In this document: positions 30,312 to 36,816 of the stretch, piece after piece
Layout of the letters: every line of letters starts with the position of its first letter
Position numbering within the stretch: position 1 is the first letter of the stretch
Origin: Pseudomonadota bacterium
GTDB lineage: Bacteria; Pseudomonadota; Gammaproteobacteria; Xanthomonadales; Xanthomonadaceae
Reading direction: 5' to 3'
NCBI GenBank assembly: GCA_018242365.1
Contig: JAFECB010000032.1
Coordinates: 1 to 37,430, forward strand
DNA: 37,430 nt
Program-made: the position numbers and the translations under genes
The notes under the pieces: model-generated
Database searches by the model: none
Seen by the model: the letters and a program-made list of their open reading frames with translations, nothing else
What the model was told of the DNA's origin: nothing

Positions 30312-30674
30312 TTATGATGCCGTTTTTTTGGCACCGCCAACGGTAGTTTTCGACGTGGACGGTTTGCTTGCGCTCGGAAATTTAACGAGCTCAGGATTCG
30401 AGCGGCTATCCACCTTTACTCGAGTCGCGGCAGGCTGGGCACCAACAAAAGTGAGGGGGCTCAGCGGGTCCTTGTGGTCTCGAGGGCGGGGCAGCAGCGA
30501 TGCGGTCTCAAGATTGTTCACGGGGTGAGCGCCGGCCTCATACCACCGAATCAGCACTTCGGCGGCGTACTGACTTTTACTCCACCCAAGCAAGGCCGCG
30601 CGCCGGACAATTTCCTCAATGATGAAATTATCTAGGTGCACACCCAAGGTGGAGGAATTCTTAGATTTCCCCAT
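30312..30674 (-). CDS. Ribbon-helix-helix regulator, leftward (candidate lysogeny repressor)
   Basis: 120 residues. Residues 8-50 read as an RHH domain: strand STLGVHLD, helix NFIIEEIVRRAALLG, turn WSKS, helix QYAAEVLIRWYEAG. The remaining 70 residues are Ser/Pro/Lys-rich and probably flexible. The domain resembles that of the divergent gene at 30759 (both start TLGV plus a hydrophobic-x-Asn pattern), so the two may be paralogues. It is the only gene on this strand between cargo and early genes, the place of a phage repressor. A TTGCTT/TAGGAT promoter with 17-bp spacing puts the transcript start only a few bases before the ATG, so its mRNA may be nearly leaderless. Confidence 0.72.
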   Translation of the reverse strand: MGKSKNSSTLGVHLDNFIIEEIVRRAALLGWSKSQYAAEVLIRWYEAGAHPVNNLETASLLPRPRDHKDPLSPLTFVGAQPAATRVKVDSRSNPELVKFPSASKPSTSKTTVGGAKKTAS

Positions 30675-30758
30675 GAGTCATTAGAATCCTAAGGAAAAAG
30701 CAGTTGACAAGCAAGATTTACCACAGAACGCTAAGAGTCTTAAGACACCTAGTGTTCT
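30657..30758. promoter_or_regulatory. Divergent promoter-operator region of the RHH pair
   Basis: Rightward: a perfect TTGACA at 30704-30709, but with no good -10 at 17-18 bp. Leftward: TTGCTT (30714-30709) and TAGGAT (30691-30686), 17 bp apart. Operator-like elements share the core TCTTAG/CTAAGA: TTCTTAGAT near 30658, ATTAGAATCCTAAGG near 30680-30694, CTAAGA at 30731 and palindromes TAAGAGTCTTA (30732-30742) and TCTTAAGA (30738-30745). ACAC-CTA-GTGT (30745-30755) is a further dyad. Clustered short half-sites suit RHH proteins of the Arc/Mnt type. Confidence 0.6.
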
Positions 30759-31004
30759 ATGGAAATACCATTTGGAAAAGAGACGCTAGGCGTCTATATC
30801 CCGAACGCAGTCCGTGACGCCCTGCTGGAAGCGGCGCGCCGGGAGGACCGATCGGTGAGTTATATCGCCGGCCGCATCCTGCGCCAAACCATGCTGGATG
30901 CGATCGCCAATGACGCGCCACCACCCGCCGCAGTCAACTTCGCCACGGAGTGCGACCCAGAGGCCAACGCGGACAGCGAGAAAGGCGAGGGCCATGTCGA
31001 CTGA
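30759..31004 (+). CDS. Ribbon-helix-helix regulator, rightward (candidate Cro-like counterpart)
   Basis: 81 residues. Residues 7-47 form an RHH-like unit: strand ETLGVYIPN, helix AVRDALLEAARRED, turn RSVS, helix YIAGRILRQTMLDA. The acidic C-terminal 30 residues look unstructured. It is the first gene of the rightward early operon and overlaps the next gene by 11 bases. By position it would be the lytic-side repressor opposing the leftward RHH protein. Its ATG has no ribosome site, and the promoter lies within 55 bases upstream. The alternative is a simple early-gene autoregulator. Confidence 0.7.
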   Translation: MEIPFGKETLGVYIPNAVRDALLEAARREDRSVSYIAGRILRQTMLDAIANDAPPPAAVNFATECDPEANADSEKGEGHVD

Positions 31005-31362
31005 CATCATCCCACCGCCCAGCCTCAAGTTCGCCGCCCTGGTGCGCGGCGATGACGGCGGCCTGGCAGTCCGCTGGTTCCGCACCCCGCAGGAAGCGGC
31101 GGATGCGTGTTGCGCCCACGAGGAAACCGCGCCGCGCCCACAGGTGGCGCTGCGCGATACGCGCGCCACGACGCCGACGCATATCCTGGCGCGGGAGCTT
31201 GGCATGCGGGCCGAGACGTGCCGCCGGAACGTGATCAAGTACCGGATTCCGTCGATCCCCCAGGGCCCGCGGTCGCTGATGGTGCCGAACCGGATCTGCA
31301 TCCTCCTGAAACTCTACGGCTTCCTCGGAGTGCGCGGCATGATCGTCCGCGGGGAACTCTGA
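30994..31362 (+). CDS. Early protein with possible C-terminal DNA-binding helix-turn-helix
   Basis: 122 residues with ATG 30994 chosen because AAAGGCGAGG precedes it; it overlaps the RHH stop. The first half has strands (SLKFAALVRGDDGGLAVRWF) and a CC pair. The second half contains THILARELGMRAETCRRNV, an HTH-like stretch, and then NRICILLKLYGFLGVRGM. Position as second gene of the early operon suggests a regulator such as a CII-like activator, which would be inference only. Confidence 0.62.
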   Translation: MSTDIIPPPSLKFAALVRGDDGGLAVRWFRTPQEAADACCAHEETAPRPQVALRDTRATTPTHILARELGMRAETCRRNVIKYRIPSIPQGPRSLMVPNRICILLKLYGFLGVRGMIVRGEL

Positions 31363-31409
31363 CACCTCTCCATGAATGACCCGCAAAACCCAACCCGCGG
31401 AGGTGTCGC

Positions 31410-31766
31410 ATGAGCATCTCCCTATCGCAGCGCTCCGTCATCGGAGCGATCCTCGACACGTGCCTGATGGCGAATGAACCTGAGGAGGGGCCGATTTTCG
31501 CCGTGGAAATCAACGGCTTTGATGAGATCCTAAAGGTTTCGTGCTGGCTGGCCAGAGGTGAGCTGCCGAAGGAATGGCTCATCCACCTGTGCGCACGGAA
31601 TGCACGCGAGGAGGCGGAGCGCGTCAAGGTGGCCCTCAGTGAGATAGTGATTCAGCATTTCGCGGAGCGCCGCGCGAAGCGCAAGGAGCTGCGCAAGCGA
31701 CCCAGACAGCCGGCCTGCGCGCCAGCGACGCCACAAGTTGAACTTCCAGCGGAGGTGACGCCATGA
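31410..31766 (+). CDS. Early hypothetical protein with strong ribosome site
   Basis: 118 residues. GGAGGT at 31399-31404, five bases before the ATG, is one of the best Shine-Dalgarno sequences in the genome, suggesting high early expression. The protein is helical (SQRSVIGAILDTCLMANE; NAREEAERVKVALSEIV) with a basic, Pro-rich end. The stop overlaps the next ATG (ATGA at 31763). No family recognised. Confidence 0.65.
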   Translation: MSISLSQRSVIGAILDTCLMANEPEEGPIFAVEINGFDEILKVSCWLARGELPKEWLIHLCARNAREEAERVKVALSEIVIQHFAERRAKRKELRKRPRQPACAPATPQVELPAEVTP

Positions 31767-31975
31767 GCACGGCCAATCCCGCCGACGGCATGACGGACGC
31801 CGAACGCATCGAGCGCATCGAGCAGTTGCAGCAAGAGACCAAGCTCAAGCTCGATCAGCTCGCCCTGGAGGAACGGATCCAGGGGCGATCCATGGAGATC
31901 AGCATCCTGCGCGCCGAACTGGAAAAGCGTATCCTGAAACTGCGCTCAGGCAACCTCGAGTCACCCAGCATATGA
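31763..31975 (+). CDS. Small coiled-coil early protein
   Basis: 70 residues, almost wholly one amphipathic charged helix (ERIERIEQLQQETKLKLDQL; EISILRAELEKRILKL), consistent with a coiled-coil dimer. ATGA overlaps link it to both neighbours (31763 and 31972). Function unknown. Confidence 0.62.
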   Translation: MSTANPADGMTDAERIERIEQLQQETKLKLDQLALEERIQGRSMEISILRAELEKRILKLRSGNLESPSI

Positions 31976-32307
31976 CGACACCGGAGCGCACCTGCGCCAC
32001 CTGTGCGCACTTCGAGCCGCCGCCCTCAGACGTGGTGTCCGCCGCCGGCACATGCCGCGCCTCGCCGCCGGTGACGCACTACACGTGGCCGAAGGTGATG
32101 CCGGATGGCTGGTGCGCCCGGTGGACTGCCCGCACTTCCGTGCCCAGGTGCCCGCGGCCGGACAAACCCGATGCAGCCGCACGCGCGCGCAAGCCGAAGG
32201 TGGCGGCCGATCCGGAGCGCGCGCCCAGTGAACCGCCGCTCAATCTCGCAGCCATACTGACCAGCGATCAACCCAACGACAACGATGACACACCCGATGC
32301 CCACTGA
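31972..32307 (+). CDS. Cys-rich (CxxC...C...WC) small early protein
   Basis: 111 residues. The N-terminal 55 carry RTCATCAHFE, GTCRASPP and then WPKVMPDGWCARW, the C-x2-C...C...WC pattern of a small zinc- or iron-binding family I know from many bacterial phages and hosts. The rest is a disordered basic then acidic tail. The start overlaps the upstream stop (ATGA), and the 3' end overlaps the next gene by 23 bases. The metal and partner are unknown. Confidence 0.7.
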   Translation: MTTPERTCATCAHFEPPPSDVVSAAGTCRASPPVTHYTWPKVMPDGWCARWTARTSVPRCPRPDKPDAAARARKPKVAADPERAPSEPPLNLAAILTSDQPNDNDDTPDAH

Positions 32308-32707
32308 CGCAACGCCCCCAAACCTCCACGGCCGTGCCGCCGCGGCTCCGTCCGCCCATCAAATCCGTCCGCCGGAAGGCCATTTCATCGCCATGCTGAC
32401 CGGCAAATCCGGCGGTGTGACGCTGCATGATCTCGACATCAAGCTGGCAGCGGCCGTGCGCGCGTGCCTGGAGACGGGACGGCCGGCGACACTGACCTAC
32501 ACGGTGAAGATCAAGCAAAACGCCCGGCGCGGGGTCAAGGTCCTCGACGAGGCAAAACTCAAGCTCCCCGAGGAGGAGAAAGGGGAGAGTTTCTTTTTTG
32601 CGAACGCGTTTGGATGCCTCATGCGCAACAACCCCGAGGGGCCGGATCTGCCGGGCCTTGTGGTGGTGGTGCCCGAGGACCAGGCGACACCCATCAAGAT
32701 AAGCTAA
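32285..32707 (+). CDS. Early hypothetical protein, likely companion of the DUF2303 protein
   Basis: 140 residues from ATG 32285, with an in-frame ATG at 32297 as alternative start. The core reads LDIKLAAAVRACLETGRPAT, then LTYTVKIKQNARRGVKVLDE, KLPEEEKGESFFFA and a MRNNPEG turn. Small proteins with this text (lytic-phase, beta-strand then FFF-turn-RNP) are common just upstream of DUF2303 genes in phages, as I recall them. Function is unknown; a nucleic-acid or recombination role is possible from the neighbourhood. Confidence 0.66.
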   Translation: MTHPMPTDATPPNLHGRAAAAPSAHQIRPPEGHFIAMLTGKSGGVTLHDLDIKLAAAVRACLETGRPATLTYTVKIKQNARRGVKVLDEAKLKLPEEEKGESFFFANAFGCLMRNNPEGPDLPGLVVVVPEDQATPIKIS

Positions 32708-32734
32708 CCCACACCCATCAAGATAAGCTAACCC
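32687..32734. repeat. 24-bp exact tandem duplication at gene end
   Basis: A 24-base unit starting ACACCCATCAAGATAAGC (32687-32710) is repeated exactly at 32711-32734. The first copy contains the stop codon of the preceding gene and the second lies in the gap before the next gene. It probably arose by replication slippage and does not change either protein. Confidence 0.9.
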
Positions 32735-32743
32735 ACAATCACC

Positions 32744-33718
32744 ATGCCACTAGAGAATGCGCCCGTTAGGCCCATCACCTCCAACGCGCCGACCGAAGCG
32801 GCGGCGATCGCCGAGGTTGTCCAGAAATCGACCGCGCCAATCCTGATCGACCACGAAGACGCGCGGCTCATCATATGGCCGCAGTCGGGCAGGATCGAAT
32901 CGCTCGAAGAGCACGGCAACAGGCCGCGCCGAAAGCGGGGGCAGGCAGTCTTCTATGACATCGAGAGTTTCTGCCGTTACGTGCGCGCGCACGCGACGTG
33001 CGGGACGATCATCACCGGAGCCTCGGAGATCGACGGCGGGTTTAAGGCGACCTTCGACTGGCACCTGCCGGCGGTCGCGTACGAGGACGCGGAGATTGCA
33101 GCGGCGGCGGCCGTTGGCGGCGTCACCCTGTCGGATGCGGGCTGGGGGGAGCACTACGCATTGCTGCCACTCAGGCCGACGAAGGAGTGGCTAGCATGGA
33201 GTGAGAATAACGGCGCGGGGAGGGCCCGCGGTCAGTTCGAGTTTGCTCAGTTCATCGAGGACAATGCGGATGACATCTATGCGCCCCAGCAGACCCCCGG
33301 GCAACCGCCCTGGCCCAATGCGGCGGACATGCTGCAGGTCGCGACGACATTGTCCGCCCGCAATGACACCGTATTCCACTCGGGAGTGCGCCTCCAGAAT
33401 GGCCAGGTGCAGCTCAGCTATACCGAGCGGATCGATACGACGGCGGGAGCCGACGGGAAAATGCTCGTTCCGGAACGGTTCGCAATCCGCGTGGCGCCGT
33501 TCCGCGGTGCCGCACTCTACGAGGTCCGCGCACGCCTCCGGTACCGGATCGCATCGAGTAAGCTGGCGATGTGGTACGAGCTCGAACGCCCGTGGCGGGT
33601 GACGGAGCACGCTTTCAACGATGTCAAGGCCGGCATCAGCAAGGAGACAGGGCATGCGGTGCTGTGCGGTGCAGTGTCGCAGATGAACACACTGGGTGTG
33701 CGCCCACTGGCACGATGA
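32744..33718 (+). CDS. DUF2303 (YfdQ-like) family protein
   Basis: 324 residues. The family text is clear: ARLIIWPQSGRIESLEEH near the N-terminus, GQFEFAQFIEDNADDIY (about 163-179), then AADMLQVATTLSARND and RLQNGQVQLSYTERID (about 220-236), and a long C-terminal beta-rich region. DUF2303 genes sit in phage early or recombination regions; the biochemical role is not established to my knowledge. It is the largest gene of the early block. Confidence 0.85.
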   Translation: MPLENAPVRPITSNAPTEAAAIAEVVQKSTAPILIDHEDARLIIWPQSGRIESLEEHGNRPRRKRGQAVFYDIESFCRYVRAHATCGTIITGASEIDGGFKATFDWHLPAVAYEDAEIAAAAAVGGVTLSDAGWGEHYALLPLRPTKEWLAWSENNGAGRARGQFEFAQFIEDNADDIYAPQQTPGQPPWPNAADMLQVATTLSARNDTVFHSGVRLQNGQVQLSYTERIDTTAGADGKMLVPERFAIRVAPFRGAALYEVRARLRYRIASSKLAMWYELERPWRVTEHAFNDVKAGISKETGHAVLCGAVSQMNTLGVRPLAR

Positions 33719-33757
33719 GGCGTGCGGGCCAGGCGAAGGGATGAGGATGAGGATGAG

Positions 33758-33907
33758 ATGATGAATGAGGTTATAAGGCAGATTGAGCGGCGAACGGCTA
33801 GCGTGAGAATACACGGAGAAAAATATGTGACGCACATGGCGCTGGTACTTGAGCATGTGAGGAGGCAGGCGGTGGAGTGGTATTGTTGGGACAGGGAGAC
33901 GCCATGA
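33758..33907 (+). CDS. Small helical early protein
   Basis: 49 residues from ATG 33758 (or 33761). The ATG is preceded by GATGAG repeated three times, which offers AGGATGAG as a ribosome site; a GTG at 33722 would put that repeat inside the protein and is less likely. Text: [20 protein letters not shown], then [18 protein letters not shown]. The stop overlaps the ATG of the next gene (ATGA at 33904). Function unknown. Confidence 0.55.
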   Translation: MMNEVIRQIERRTASVRIHGEKYVTHMALVLEHVRRQAVEWYCWDRETP

Positions 33908-34356
33908 AAACACGACCGATCCTGTTCAGCGGATATATGGTGCGCGCGATACTAGTGGGGCGAAAGACGCAGACGCGCCGGGTGGTGAAACCCAAACGAC
34001 GTACTGACATATTCGATCATGTGTGTCCCTACGGACAGCCTGGAGACCGGCTCTGGGTGAGAGAGACTCACGCGATGGACGATGACGGGCGCTGTCATTA
34101 TGCCGCAACAGAAACCGAGCATCCCGACTGGCCCAACGGGTGGACGCCGTCGATTTTCATGCGCCGCAAGTTCAGCCGGATCACGCTGGAGATCACGAGC
34201 GTCCGCCTGCAACGAGTCCAATGCATCAGAGAAGCTGACGCCATTGCCGAGGGAGTGGAGTCCGTGACTGAGTTCCGGAAGCTTTGGGAGACGATCAACG
34301 GACGCGGATCCTGGGAGGCGGACCCTTGGGTGTGGGTTGTCGGCTTCAGGATGTAG
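33904..34356 (+). CDS. ASCH/PUA-like phage protein
   Basis: 150 residues with ATG 33904 (ATGA overlap); a longer frame from 33877 is not preferred. It has the well-known text of a phage family annotated as ASCH/PUA-like: [72 protein letters not shown] and a [10 protein letters not shown]...WVWVVGF end. ASCH domains are thought to bind RNA or modified nucleosides; the role in phages is unknown. Confidence 0.85.
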   Translation: MKTRPILFSGYMVRAILVGRKTQTRRVVKPKRRTDIFDHVCPYGQPGDRLWVRETHAMDDDGRCHYAATETEHPDWPNGWTPSIFMRRKFSRITLEITSVRLQRVQCIREADAIAEGVESVTEFRKLWETINGRGSWEADPWVWVVGFRM

Positions 34357-34396
34357 GAGATTTTGGAACAGCGAAACAATCAAACAAAGGAAAGCC

Positions 34397-34720
34397 ATGA
34401 GCTTCAACAAACCCCTCCCGCCGGAAGTCTTCGGCGAGGATCCAAACTACATCGCGATACGCCTCGATGTACCGACCGCACGCGCACCGCTGACCGGGAT
34501 GGCACTGCACAAAATCGACCAGGGATTCCCCGGTACATGGACCTACATCGCAACGCATGAGCTGATCGCGATGCTCAATGCACCGCAGCCAAAGCCGGAC
34601 GTGCCCGCGCCGGTCACACCGCAGGCCGATGGCGAAACGAGCCCGATCAATGACCTGGCCGCGGCGCTGCTTAGGCTGGCAAAGGCGATTGAAGCTGGTG
34701 AGTTAAGGCCGAAGCAATAG
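34397..34720 (+). CDS. Early hypothetical protein upstream of SSB-like gene
   Basis: 107 residues from ATG 34397, preceded by AAGGAAAG at suitable spacing; the longer frame from 34337 would overlap the ASCH gene. The first 60 residues look beta-rich (PNYIAIRLDVPTARAPLTG), then a Pro linker and a C-terminal helix (NDLAAALLRLAKAIEAGEL). No family recognised. It probably belongs to the replication block. Confidence 0.65.
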   Translation: MSFNKPLPPEVFGEDPNYIAIRLDVPTARAPLTGMALHKIDQGFPGTWTYIATHELIAMLNAPQPKPDVPAPVTPQADGETSPINDLAAALLRLAKAIEAGELRPKQ

Positions 34721-34733
34721 CTCGCGAGACGCG

Positions 34734-35087
34734 ATGAACGCCGTAGTCTGCACAGGGTGGCTCCAGAAGGCCGCGACAGTGGCCTACACGCCGCAGCAGC
34801 AGCGGAAGCTGACGTTCTGTCTGATGCTGGCGGGAACGGGCCATGACGGCGACCCAACGCCCTGGCAGTGCGAAGTGACGGACCAGCCGCTAATCGAGCG
34901 CGTGGAGCCACTCATGACGCCGGGGCGGCCGCTGATTGTGCAGGCCCAGCTGTGCGGCCGGGCGTTTGCGGACAAGGGAGTGCAGAAGGGATTTGTGCGG
35001 TACCTCCTGGTGACCGCGATTGAATTTGCCCGCATCGACCGAGGTGGTGGTGCGGGACAATCCTCCGAAGAGGAGGAGACGCCATAG
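34734..35087 (+). CDS. Single-stranded-DNA-binding-like (OB-fold) protein
   Basis: 117 residues. The pattern follows an OB-fold SSB/PriB: first strand NAVVCTGWLQKAATVAYTP, then LTFCLMLAG, WQCEVTD, a helix (LIERVEPLMTPGRPL), strand VQAQLCGRAF and final strand RYLLVTAIEFARI. It ends in Gly then an acidic tail (GQSSEEEETP), as SSBs do for partner binding. It precedes the initiator gene. No signature residue fixes the family, so it is called SSB-like. Confidence 0.62.
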   Translation: MNAVVCTGWLQKAATVAYTPQQQRKLTFCLMLAGTGHDGDPTPWQCEVTDQPLIERVEPLMTPGRPLIVQAQLCGRAFADKGVQKGFVRYLLVTAIEFARIDRGGGAGQSSEEEETP

Positions 35088-35102
35088 CCGGCCAGAATCG
35101 AC

Positions 35103-35879
35103 ATGGCGCAAAAAAAAGATTTCTGGATGAAGTTCGAGCCAGCCCTGTGGCTGGCGGATACGCGGCCGCTCTCACCGGCTGCTAAGGGCGCGTGGATAGA
35201 CACAATATGCCAAATGGTGCACTCCGTGACGCGGGGTAACCTGCGACTGCCGATACCCGGCTGGTCGCGACTGTGGAGCATGACGTGTGAGCAGGCGAAG
35301 GCAGTTGTGGATGAACTCGACACCATGGGCGTTGCGGCAGTGATACGCGACAGTAACGGCGATGTAACGCTGATCTGTCGACGGCTCGCCCGCGAGGCCC
35401 ACGAACGACACCAGAGCATGGAACGTGTGGCGAGACATCGAGGGAGGAAGGGCCTAACGGCCGGGGGTGACGCCTCCGGTGCAGCGACCCCTTCCGAACT
35501 CCGTGCACACGGGAGTAACGGTGATGTAACGCTAATGAAACGGCATAGTAACGCTGTAGAGTTAGAGTTAGAGTTAGATAAGAATACAAATACAACCCCC
35601 CTAACCCCCCTGCCGGGGGGAGGGGTTCCGGTACCCGAGGGGTTGCGTGACCAGGCTTTCATCGCCGCCTGGCACGAACGGCTCGCAGAGCGTAAACGAC
35701 GGCGAAAATCGCTGACGCCAGAGATGGCGGCTCTGCAACTTAAACGGCTGGAGGGCTGGGGTTTGGCTGCGGCCATCGAGGCGGTCCGACGATCCACCGA
35801 ATTCGGGTGGGCCGGGCTCTTCGACCCGCGGAAAAAAAGCGCTCGAAAACGGGCGGGAAATGGAGCGCCGATGCGATGA
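35103..35879 (+). CDS. Replication initiator (lambda O-like role)
   Basis: 258 residues. The N-terminal domain (about 1-95) reads like the winged-helix of phage initiators: WMKFEPALWLADTRPLSPAA, KGAWIDTICQM, then GDVTLICRRLAREAHERH. A flexible, repeat-coded linker follows (about 135-185, SNAVELELELDKNTNTTP and a Pro/Gly stretch), and a helical C-terminal domain (WHERLAERKRRRKSLTPEMA) that may contact the helicase loader encoded next. Iteron-like repeats lie within the gene at 35352-35553, as in lambda O, and mark it as initiator. The stop overlaps the helicase-loader ATG (ATGA at 35876). Confidence 0.78.
   Translation: MAQKKDFWMKFEPALWLADTRPLSPAAKGAWIDTICQMVHSVTRGNLRLPIPGWSRLWSMTCEQAKAVVDELDTMGVAAVIRDSNGDVTLICRRLAREAHERHQSMERVARHRGRKGLTAGGDASGAATPSELRAHGSNGDVTLMKRHSNAVELELELDKNTNTTPLTPLPGGGVPVPEGLRDQAFIAAWHERLAERKRRRKSLTPEMAALQLKRLEGWGLAAAIEAVRRSTEFGWAGLFDPRKKSARKRAGNGAPMR
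35352..35625. other. Candidate replication origin (iterons, AT-rich tract, GC hairpin) inside the initiator gene
   Basis: A 23-base repeat beginning AGTAACGG and ending in GTAACGCT plus NAT occurs at 35352-35374 and 35514-35536 with only two differences. Each holds two GTAACG hexamers 11 bp apart; a fifth GTAACG at 35548 is 22 bp after the fourth, so all are helically phased. An AT-rich tract with three GTTAGA units follows (35556-35597). Then comes a GC hairpin, C6 (35605-35610) against G6 (35615-35620). Iterons, a melting region and strong secondary structure within an initiator gene match the lambda-type origin. Confidence 0.66.
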
Positions 35880-36529
35880 GCGACATGCCGAAAACCATCG
35901 CGGAACTGACCGCTGAGTGGCGGTCAGCTGGGCTGCTGCCTGACCCGGCGACGGCACCCCCGCCGCCGACGCAGGAGGAGCTCGACCAGCGAACCCGCGA
36001 AATTGTGCGAGCGCAGCGGCTTGCGCGGTTTGCCGAGGTCTGCCCGAGGCAGTTCCGAGCGCGGATCCAGCGCGAGCTCCTGCCGAACCTCGAAGCGTGG
36101 GACAAGGCCGATGCCTGGGACGGCACCTCGCCGGGCCTGTGGCTATGGAGCCACGAGACCGGCCGCGGCAAAACGCGCATGGCCTGGCGACACTACGGCC
36201 GGCAGCATGTCGAGCGAGGCCGAAACGTCATCAAGGCGTCCGGCCAGGCGCTGGCGGAGGAGTACTTCCGTTACCACATGGACGGGGAGCCGCGCGGCTT
36301 CTACCGCTGGCTCCACCACGGGCAGGTGCTGGTCCTGGACGACCTCGACAAGGTCGACTACGAGGAACCCCGGTACGCGCGCATGATGCGGGAACTGTGG
36401 GACGAAATCTACGCGCACCAGTGGCCGGTGCTCGTGACGGCGAACGAACCCATCAGTTACTTCCGCGACATCCTGGGGGCGAGCTGTGTGCGCAGGATGA
36501 CGGAGGCGACACGGGAGGTGCAGTTCTGA
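35876..36529 (+). CDS. DnaC-like helicase loader ATPase
   Basis: 217 residues from ATG 35876. After a Pro-rich, charged N-terminal part (about 1-85) comes Walker A ETGRGKT (Lys99), then Walker B VLVLDDLD (Asp155-Asp156), a VLVTANEP sensor-type strand and a C-terminal CVRRMTEATREVQF with paired Arg. This order is that of DnaC/IstB-type AAA+ loaders that bring the replicative helicase to the origin. No phage helicase gene is recognised here, so host DnaB is presumably loaded. It overlaps its neighbours at both ends. Confidence 0.86.
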   Translation: MSDMPKTIAELTAEWRSAGLLPDPATAPPPPTQEELDQRTREIVRAQRLARFAEVCPRQFRARIQRELLPNLEAWDKADAWDGTSPGLWLWSHETGRGKTRMAWRHYGRQHVERGRNVIKASGQALAEEYFRYHMDGEPRGFYRWLHHGQVLVLDDLDKVDYEEPRYARMMRELWDEIYAHQWPVLVTANEPISYFRDILGASCVRRMTEATREVQF

Positions 36530-36747
36530 TGAACGGCATGACTGACGACCAGATCCTCGAGGCCCTGTGCCGGCAGTGCGGTGTCGGATCCCGTGCACTC
36601 CGCGGCGATGCCCGCGACAGCAAGACCGTGGGAGCACGGCGCGCGATCGCCGTTGCGCTGCGCAAGCAGGCCGGATGGATCGTGGCACGCATAGCGCGTG
36701 TCATGGAGCGCCCGGAGCGGACCGTCTACCGCATGCTGTCACGCTGA
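36529..36747 (+). CDS. Small DnaA-domain-IV-like DNA-binding protein
   Basis: 72 residues. After a short helix (DDQILEALCRQCG) the C-terminal half reads RDSKTVGARRAIAVALRK, GWIVARIARVME and RPERTVYRMLSR. This resembles DnaA domain IV: basic loop, recognition HTH and a signature-like R-x-T-V near the end. It starts by TGATG overlap with the helicase-loader stop. It may bind DnaA-box-like sites, or could be a plain HTH regulator of the late region that begins just downstream. Confidence 0.66.
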   Translation: MNGMTDDQILEALCRQCGVGSRALRGDARDSKTVGARRAIAVALRKQAGWIVARIARVMERPERTVYRMLSR

Positions 36748-36816
36748 ATCTGCGGAAAGCCGCAGAAAAGTGGTCCTAGTGTCAGGGTATGACATGACCT
36801 AACTGCCAAATAGGTA
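36748..36816. promoter_or_regulatory. Early-late junction with 6-bp perfect hairpin before terS
   Basis: CTGCGG-AAAG-CCGCAG (36750-36765) makes a stable hairpin with no T tract, so it is not a classic terminator. Direct ATGAC-ATGAC follows near 36790. This is the only gap between replication and packaging genes, so a late promoter, antiterminator target or terminase recognition site could be here. No consensus promoter was found. Confidence 0.4.

Noticed and set aside
35556..35580. GTTAGA repeats as a CRISPR or satellite array
   Set aside because: Only three 6-base units without spacers, in frame within the initiator gene; better explained as part of the AT-rich origin tract.
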